64,000 bases of DNA from Setomelanomma holmii (taxonomy: Eukaryota; Ascomycota; Dothideomycetes; Pleosporales; Phaeosphaeriaceae): NCBI GenBank assembly GCA_010015745.1, contig ML978289.1:1-64000 (forward strand), read 5' to 3'. Made by a program: the position numbers and the translations under genes. Positions 57,592 to 64,000 of this stretch are shown one piece after another; within the stretch, counting starts at the first letter, position 1; each line of letters begins with the position of its first letter. The notes below the pieces were generated by a model. It was not told the origin of the DNA and searched no databases. It saw only the letters and a program-made list of their open reading frames with translations.

Positions 57592-58544
57592 TCAGCCTGC
57601 CCATTGTCGAGAAGACGACTCATCGACTGTCTTGACTGCGACCGTCACGCGCACTGCCACACCTCCTGAACTGCATATCCGACCTGCAGCAGCCAGTCAA
57701 CGGCGCGACGCCACAGCACGTCAAGCAGGTTCATCACCTCGTGATCAAACCACGGCCCAATCGGTCGCGCCGTCCTTACATAAAACTAAGGCTCCGCTCA
57801 AATCTCCTTTCACTTCACAAATTGTTTTACAAACTACTTTACAGATCGAGACTAGGGAGGACTTCACCGGTACACACTTCGGAACATAGACTACCACCTA
57901 ATCGCATTAGCTCGCCACCTCAGTGAGCCCTGCATCCTACTGTGTCGCTCTTTCCTAAATCAAACAATGGCTTGGGGACTGTATACACTAACATCATGCA
58001 GTAGCAAGGACTGGACTTTCAACACACGTTTGTTCGTCTGATGAGTGCTGCGCCACACCTGTGGCGGTGCGGCAGTTGACTCCAGGCACACGCACCGGCT
58101 ACATGCGCCTGTTAGTGGTGACTCGGGCTTGTCTAACACGCCAGGAAGTCTTGACTCAATCTGCGACGAGGCCCCTGCTGCAGAGTTATTTCCGCCCCGC
58201 TGCGAAGGTGTGTGAATCGAAGATTCTTCGATGTGATGAGAATGGTATTTCACACTGACGTCAAGTGGGGCGCGAGTCAACCCTTCTACCTTAAGTACTC
58301 AATGCGGCCCAAAAATATAACATTCTCCTCACAGTACATTCAACTGAAACTATAACGTCTGAAATTCGACTTTACGACTCTTTTACCATCTACCACATAC
58401 CAAACGAGTAAATGCATCTCCACAAAAGCAAGTTCCAGGCCGCGCTGCGCTAGCTTTGCGTTCTGGAAACGCGCTCCGGCGACGCCCATAGATCAGTTAA
58501 AGCGCTCGTCTAACTCGTTCCAGCACCACCACCAAATAGAGACA
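57592..58544. other. Intergenic, no gene seen
   Basis: Contains short frames only; the last 150 bp are the promoter of the next small gene. Confidence 0.4.
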
Positions 58545-58922
58545 ATGGTTTCCTCACAACAAGGCTATTCCAAGACTGAGGTCGACATGAGGGGCAACAC
58601 AGACCTCATCGACGAGCGCAAGGCCGCTCTTCCTCTACCAGAGCAGCCTCCCGTCGCCTCAGACTTCAACTCGGCCGATGCGCGCACAGTCAACGTTGGT
58701 TCGGGCGGTCAAGAGACCGGCGTCTCGTCAGGCGGTTCCCTTCGTGAGCCAGCAACAGGCGATGCGAGCGGCGCTGGCCGGGAGACAAAGGATGGCTTGA
58801 GCGGCATTCCCAACGACACGGTCACTCGCGACCAGAAGAACCACAAGGGTCTCGAGGATACAACGAACAAGGACTACGGATATCCAGGCAAGAATGACCC
58901 CAGCTCGGGTGTCAAGCAGTAG
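58545..58922 (+). CDS. Small hydrophilic hypothetical protein (stress/LEA-like composition)
   Basis: The protein is 125 aa in a single exon, with no membrane helix or signal peptide. It is rich in G, D, S, T and K and almost devoid of aromatic residues except a few Tyr, hence probably disordered: GNTDLIDERKAALPLPEQPP, GGSLREPATGDASGAG, NKDYGYPGKNDPSSGVKQ at the end. This composition resembles fungal hydrophilin-type or conidiation-associated proteins, but I cannot name a family. A second gene of like composition follows 0.6 kb downstream on the same strand. Confidence 0.6.
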   Translation: MVSSQQGYSKTEVDMRGNTDLIDERKAALPLPEQPPVASDFNSADARTVNVGSGGQETGVSSGGSLREPATGDASGAGRETKDGLSGIPNDTVTRDQKNHKGLEDTTNKDYGYPGKNDPSSGVKQ

Positions 58923-59529
58923 ATGGTCAGTCTTGGATCAGTGGCGTTGACATGCCACATTGTCACGATTATGATACCTCTATAGAATGAATTCACAATG
59001 CAGAGCAATGTCGCACTTGCAGGTTCGACTGGCTCAGGCTGCTGAACCGGCCTTGACTTGTGCAATAATGTAAAACAGTCAGACTTCACGAACTACGTGC
59101 ACCTTCAACTTCGGCATTTTATGACCCTCGACTGAAGGAACAAGGCAGCTATATTTGATGCTAATCGTGACTGACGGCAGATACCTACCTTCAGATGGGT
59201 ACGGTACGCGCTGTATCGCCGAGATCACGCCGCACCTAACACCATACCCGTAAGCATGCGCTAAATCGCCGCGACGCCCGATCTCCATGCACACGCTCCC
59301 GCGGCGAGCCAGCTTTAGCGAGGATGTATACAGAAGCTAAGTAAAGTGGACGCTTGACGTCACCAAAGGCAAAGGCTGTGGTAGGCATGACGCAAGGTAC
59401 ATACGACAATATGCTTGGATGTTATAAGACTTGTGACAGTGAACAAGACACTGAAGTATTCTCAAATCTTGTAATACCATATCATATTACATAGCTCTAC
59501 ACAAGATAACCAGGACCTTGACTGTCAGA
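58923..59529. other. Intergenic, no gene seen
   Basis: Spacer between two small hydrophilic-protein genes on the same strand. Confidence 0.35.
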
Positions 59530-60323
59530 ATGGCACCTACTACAAGCAATCCCCACCATGGCCAGAAGGTATGTACTTAGACCCAAACATGATCACACCA
59601 ATTAGCCATACACCACAATCTATCCAACAAAGGCTCACTCATCTACGCTGAACACCTTGCTGATCATCTCAGGTCACTACCGACCCAGAGGGCAAGCGCA
59701 ACCCAATTTATGAAAGCGCCGGCATGGTCACTTCCGACTCTCTCGCAGCAGAATCACTCAAGCACGACGGTGGCTTCGGCTCCGGCAATCCCAAAGCTGC
59801 TGCTTCCAGCCAACCATCAGCCTCTACAAACACAAACACCACCGACACTTCCAGTGCCACCAAGCTCGACCCCGCCGTTGACGCTCAAGCACGCGAAGCC
59901 CAGGAAGGATGGAGTGAGGAGTCGAGCCTCAAGGCTGGCAAGGGTCTCGGCAAGGAGAGCGGCGTTGGACCAACATACAACTCCATCGGCTCCAGCGTAA
60001 ACTCTTCAGGCAATTCGCGCGGTGTGTCGACGACGGCACAAGTCGGATTCGACGGTGTGCAAGGCAACATTGCACCAGAGGCCGCGTATACACATGACCA
60101 CACACATGATCACTCGAAGCCGAAGGGTACGAACATTACGGAAGATCCAGAGTTGAAGGGAAAGACGGTGTTTGGTGAGATTGGTACGAAGAATGATCCC
60201 GGACGAGTGGCAGAGCAAGAATTTGCGAAAAAGGACGCAGCGGCTAGTGGAGTGAGTGATAGGGATCTTGCGCAAGGAGGCGACTCGAAGTTCAGTGCAC
60301 TGGACCGGGAGAGGAGCACTTAA
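59530..60323 (+). CDS. Hydrophilic hypothetical protein, G/S/A/T-rich
   Basis: Exons 59530-59568 and 59673-60323 are joined by a 104-bp GTATGT...CTCAG intron, giving about 229 aa. It starts MAPTTSNPHHGQK, then VTTDPEGKRNPIYESAGMVTSDSLAAESLKHDGGF. Later come REAQEGWSEESSLKAGKGLGKESGVGPTYN and a His-rich YTHDHTHDHSK patch near residue 165. No signal peptide or helix is seen and the protein is probably disordered. Proteins of this type are widespread in filamentous ascomycetes and are uncharacterised. The spliced start is preferred because the conserved-looking VTTDPEGKRNP precedes the first Met of the single-exon frame. Confidence 0.65.
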
Positions 60324-60738
60324 GGTTCTGAGAGGGAGACGAACGCAGTAATGATGTGGCATGAATGCCCTTGATTCAGCAAGCAGTAGCTGTAATGATC
60401 AATGATTAACTTCAAATATGTACCTTCTCGAAAATGTGCACACAGTAAAGCGCGAGCCCAGCTCATCAGCCATATCGAAGCTTCTATCCAAGTCTCCCAC
60501 GATGTGCTGCAATGAGAGTGTAAGAAGCACGTGGCGGGCTTTCCCAATCAGGCCTCTTCCGGCCGCACAGGCCCGCTCCCGCAACGTGAAGTGTGGCCTT
60601 TCGCGATTGTGAACGCGCAACTACTTCAGCAGTCCACGTCACTCTTTCAACCACCATCCGCTGGGACTCGCCCTCACAACGGCACTCGAAGTCGAAATTG
60701 GGCCTGCAGCGCCCCCGGACGGCGACTGATTGCCCGCC
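60324..60738. other. Intergenic, no gene seen
   Basis: 3' region of the hydrophilic gene and promoter of the ERV41-like gene. Confidence 0.4.
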
Positions 60739-62185
60739 ATGAACGGTTTCTCGGATCACCACCTTGACGAGGATGCGTTTGGAGCCTCAAAGGGTGGGAT
60801 TGTGTCGAGTTTCGATGCTTTTCGTAAGTTATGGTGAAGATTTCTGAGTGTAGTCTAGGTTGTTCGAACATGCTAGCTTGCTATTATTCAGCAACAGCTT
60901 AAATGCAGCAACTAGAGCTCATGCCACCATTTTACTGCTACACCACACCCAGAGAGCCCTTGCTAACCATTTGTGCGACAGCCAAAACCAAGAAGACCTA
61001 CCTCGTCCAAGGTCGTAATTCCTCCGCGTGGACCGTCACCCTCATTCTAACATGCATATACCTGTCCTGGTCGGAAATTACGCGCTGGTATACCGGTACC
61101 ACCACACAATCCTTCTCCGTCGAGAAAGGTGTGTCGCACGATATGCAAATAAACCTGGACATCATCGTCTCTATGCGCTGCGGAGACTTGCGCGTGAACA
61201 TGCAAGATGCGGCAGGTGATAGAACACTAGCTGGCGATTTGCTGCGCAATGATCCAACGAACTGGGCGCAATGGACAGGCAAGAAGATGGAGAAGGGCAT
61301 GCACGAGTTGGGCAAGGATGATGGTGTGAATCCTGGCTGGGAAGAGCTCTGGGACGTGCACGAGCAGCTGGGCAAGGCAAAGAAGAGGAAGTTCAGCAAG
61401 ACACCAAAGCTCAGAGGCTCGCCAGATGCGTGCAGAATCTATGGCAGTCTGGACGGAAACAAAGTGCAGGGAGACTTTCATATCACAGCGAGGGGTCATG
61501 GCTACCAAGAGTTTGGTGAACATCTGGACCACACGAGTAAGTGCCTCCTTCGTCACTCCACTGATCAAATTATGGGACGGGGATACTGAAATCACCAGCA
61601 TTCAATTTCTCCCACATCATCCGCGAAATGTCCTTCGGTCCCTACTACCCCTCGCTCACCAACCCCCTCGACAACACCATCGCCATAACACCCACCGAGA
61701 ACGACCACTTCTACAAGTTCCAATACTACCTCTCCATCGTGCCCACCATTTACACCGACTCGCCTTCCATGCTCCCCCTCCTCGAATCCGTGAACCGCAA
61801 CCCAAAGGCGCACCCCATGAAATCCGTCTTTAGCACCCACGCCATCAAAACGAACCAATACGCCGTGACTTCGCAGTCACATACCGTTCCTGAGAATTAT
61901 GTTCCTGGCGTGTTTGTCAAGTTCGACATCGAGCCTATCATGCTCGCTGTCGTTGAGGAATGGGGCGGTTTCTGGCGCCTGATTGTCCGGCTCATCAACG
62001 TTGTGTCTGGTGTTATGGTGGCGGGCAGCTGGGCGTGGCAGTTGTGGGATTGGGGTCTGGAGGTTTGGGGCAAGAAGGGCAGGAGGAGAGCGGATGAGAT
62101 GGGTATGCTGGGGACGCCGAGTGGGACGCCGGCGAGGGAGGCTGGGTCGTTTTTTGGGAGCGAGAAGAAGAAGCAGTGGGATTAA
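60739..62185 (+). CDS. ERV41: ERGIC/COPII vesicle protein, ERV41-like
   Basis: Exons 60739-60823, 60982-61536 and 61599-62185 give about 408 aa. It has the ERGIC topology: a short cytosolic N-terminus (SSFDAFPKTKKTYLVQ), a first membrane helix (SAWTVTLILTCIYLSWSEI), and a large lumenal domain with SHDMQINLDIIVSMRCGDLRVNMQDAAG, GSLDGNKVQGDFHITARGHGY and FNFSHIIREMSFGPYYPSLTNPLD. A second helix (FWRLIVRLINVVSGVMVAGSWAWQLW) and a lysine-containing cytosolic tail follow. ERV41 and ERV46 form a cargo receptor cycling between ER and Golgi that retrieves ER proteins. The YKFQYYLSIVPT and FVKFDIEPIML segments are diagnostic. Confidence 0.9.
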
Positions 62186-63449
62186 ATTCGAGAGGTATGA
62201 ATGAGTGGAGTGTGAATACTGCATCATACGGTGTTTGGAGAATCGGGGCGTTTTGGTGCGATTTGTTTCACTGAAATGGACGTGGGAACGAAGATGTGAG
62301 ACGAATGTACAAAGATGCTGGCTCACATATCCATAACTTTTCGCACCTTCTGGTCCCTGACCTCCGGACTCATACGAACTGCAGGTTAACCCGAATCTAT
62401 AAGCGCAATAGCGACACGAAAGCGGTGACTTCCCAGCCTTAAGACGGAATCATACCAGCACTAGGGTACTAAGCGGCAGCCAACAGAGTTTGGTAATGAT
62501 GGCTCAGGACCTGCTGCAGTGGATTGCGTGATCGTCTCTTCGAGATGTTGAGATGAGCAGTCATGTAAGTTCTCCTATCTTTCATGGGCTCAAGTGCACA
62601 ACACTCACACAGTGGCAGTTTCGATGAATATACGAGAACAAGAACTGCGACACCACATCCAAGTAATGACGGTCTTATTCCTTCCAGAGCTCACTACCGA
62701 CGAACAGCTGAACTGGATCAGAATTGCGACCGGGACCCAGGACTATATTTAGATGAGAAGAAACTATTCCCAACGGCGACGACTGTTATCTACTGGCCGT
62801 GGAGAACGAGGTATTTGTTCGCTTGAACTTAAAAGCAAATAGCGTGGTCCTTGTCAGGCTCGATACGCGTGCGAGCAACATTGGTCTGGTTTCCGAGTCA
62901 GTCAAGCTGGGCGACGAAATATCGATCTGCAAAGGTTCGAAATTGCCTCTGGTATTCCGATCGTTAGAGTCTGGAAAGTATTAGTTTGTGGGAGAGGCTT
63001 ATATCCATGGCATCATGCATGGCCAGGCTGTTTAGTCTGTTACGGACAAATTCTTCCAGGACGTCATTCTTGTCTGACTGAAAGCGTAGACCGCTGACCA
63101 CCGCGATCGCACCATGTCTGGAGGTAAACGGGAACCCGGAGACAACGGTTCCAAGCAAGTTGTGCGCCCGTGATCTCCGGTAAGAGCAATGCAAAACGGT
63201 CACTCGACGATTATCAGTGCTTCTGCTAAGTGCAATACGCCAACGGCAGTTTGCTTTCACTTCCAGCCTTCCACTTTCCGAAATCGCGCAAGAGACCGTT
63301 TGCCTCGCGTGGAGGACCCTTCTTTCCCATAAAGATCTCCCACCTTCCATGCGAAGATAAATTTTCGACATACCAGAGTCTCAACCCACGAAGCAAACGA
63401 CCCACGACAACTGCAAATGCCTCCGCTAGGACATCATTATCATGGGCCA
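62186..63449. other. Intergenic, no gene supported
   Basis: Short frames (62584-62826; 63230-63487 overlapping the next gene) have no domain. The end should contain the RING-gene promoter. Confidence 0.4.
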
Positions 63450-64000
63450 ATGCGAACAGGCGGGCCAGCTCCAAGACGCAGGCTTAGCCAAGTACAGCGA
63501 CTTCATGACCAGAACCACCCACAAGACCACGAGCAGACCCAATCGACCCTGCCATCTCCGCTTCTTACTTCCATTCTTCGGCCCCGAGATGAGTTCCTCA
63601 TGACCGGTGTTCTTCCAGTCACCGCCCTGTCGGAAGATGCCTGCACCATCTGCACCGACAAGCTCGCGAAGGATGTGGTACAGTTGGAGAAGTGCGGTCA
63701 TCATTTTCACTGCGTGTGCATCTTGAAGTGGCTCAAGGGCGATGACGAGCAGAATCGCAAGTGCCCGAATTGCCGGGAAGAGTTGTATGCTAGGCCAGCG
63801 GGAGTCATGCCGACAATGTCTCAGCCAGGTGTTGCAATCCCGTCACTTCAAGGACAGCCCGTGGTCATTACCCGCGGCGTGACAATCAACGGTGTGCGAA
63901 CCGGGAACAACGACATCCCAGGCGATATTGCCGGCTTTGGCTTTGGCCAGGCTCTTGCCGGACTTGGGCATCTTGGACAACTATTTCAGGGCTTCCAAAA
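63450..64000 (+). CDS. RING-H2 finger protein, putative E3 ubiquitin ligase (3' end outside window)
   Basis: A plus-strand frame opens at ATG 63450 and runs without stop to the window edge (183 codons and more). After a Gln/Arg/Pro-rich N-terminus it shows LPVTALSEDACTICTDKL, then KCGHHFHCVCILKWL and KCPNCREELYARP. The C-x2-C, C-x-H-x2-H-x2-C and C-x2-C spacing is that of a C3H2C3 RING. Downstream residues are glycine- and valine-rich. RING-H2 proteins recruit ubiquitin-conjugating enzymes; the target is unknown. A shorter start at Met 63600 is possible. Confidence 0.75.
   Translation, partial: MRTGGPAPRRRLSQVQRLHDQNHPQDHEQTQSTLPSPLLTSILRPRDEFLMTGVLPVTALSEDACTICTDKLAKDVVQLEKCGHHFHCVCILKWLKGDDEQNRKCPNCREELYARPAGVMPTMSQPGVAIPSLQGQPVVITRGVTINGVRTGNNDIPGDIAGFGFGQALAGLGHLGQLFQGFQ

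Overview
The window is nuclear DNA of a filamentous ascomycete (Pezizomycotina; a Dothideomycete is my best guess). Genes on both strands carry many short introns of about 45-65 bp with GT-AG borders and CTAAC/CTGAC-like branch sites. Gene content is fungal: UstYa family, fungal rhodopsin-like membrane protein, HeLo-like/WD40 protein, Fta4 kinetochore subunit, SGF29, Argonautes with the fungal D-E-D-D arrangement, and Tc1-like and Fot1/pogo-like transposons. Species cannot be told. Exon borders were worked out by hand from reading frames and splice consensus.

Layout. (1) 1-9.6 kb is accessory and partly decayed: a possible LTR remnant, an AT-rich stop-dense stretch, an ankyrin-repeat remnant, an APH-type kinase gene, a small conserved-looking ORF with one nonsense codon, an Abhydrolase_2 serine hydrolase, and two TA-flanked DNA transposons lying 22 bp apart, both inactivated. 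(2) 10.6-16.3 kb holds a fungal rhodopsin-like gene joined at its 5' end to a TPP-dependent decarboxylase/synthase gene that has lost its 3' third. Next to it is a 92-aa secreted precursor with three near-identical repeats separated by Kex2-type dibasic sites, and a divergently transcribed UstYa (DUF3328) gene: the minimal pair of a dikaritin-type RiPP pathway. (3) 17.1-35.3 kb is mostly core genome: HeLo-like/WD40 protein, Fta4, a hypothetical protein, a SIKE/FGFR1OP2-type coiled-coil protein, SGF29, a SET protein, phosphomannose isomerase, a GT8 enzyme, a mitochondrial carrier and an ARF6-type GTPase. All of these read intact.

(4) 36.2-50.9 kb carries three diverged Argonaute-like genes in the same direction; an MFS transporter gene lies between the second and third. 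Each copy has in-frame stops and frame shifts, nearly all in the 5' half (N/PAZ/L2/MID), while the 3' PIWI exons stay open and keep the catalytic aspartates. (5) 51.5-64 kb returns to core and hypothetical genes: a homeodomain factor, an NmrA-like reductase, two small hydrophilic proteins, an ERV41-type cargo receptor and a RING-H2 gene cut by the window end.

The two things most worth following are the RiPP/UstYa pair and the decaying tandem Argonaute array.
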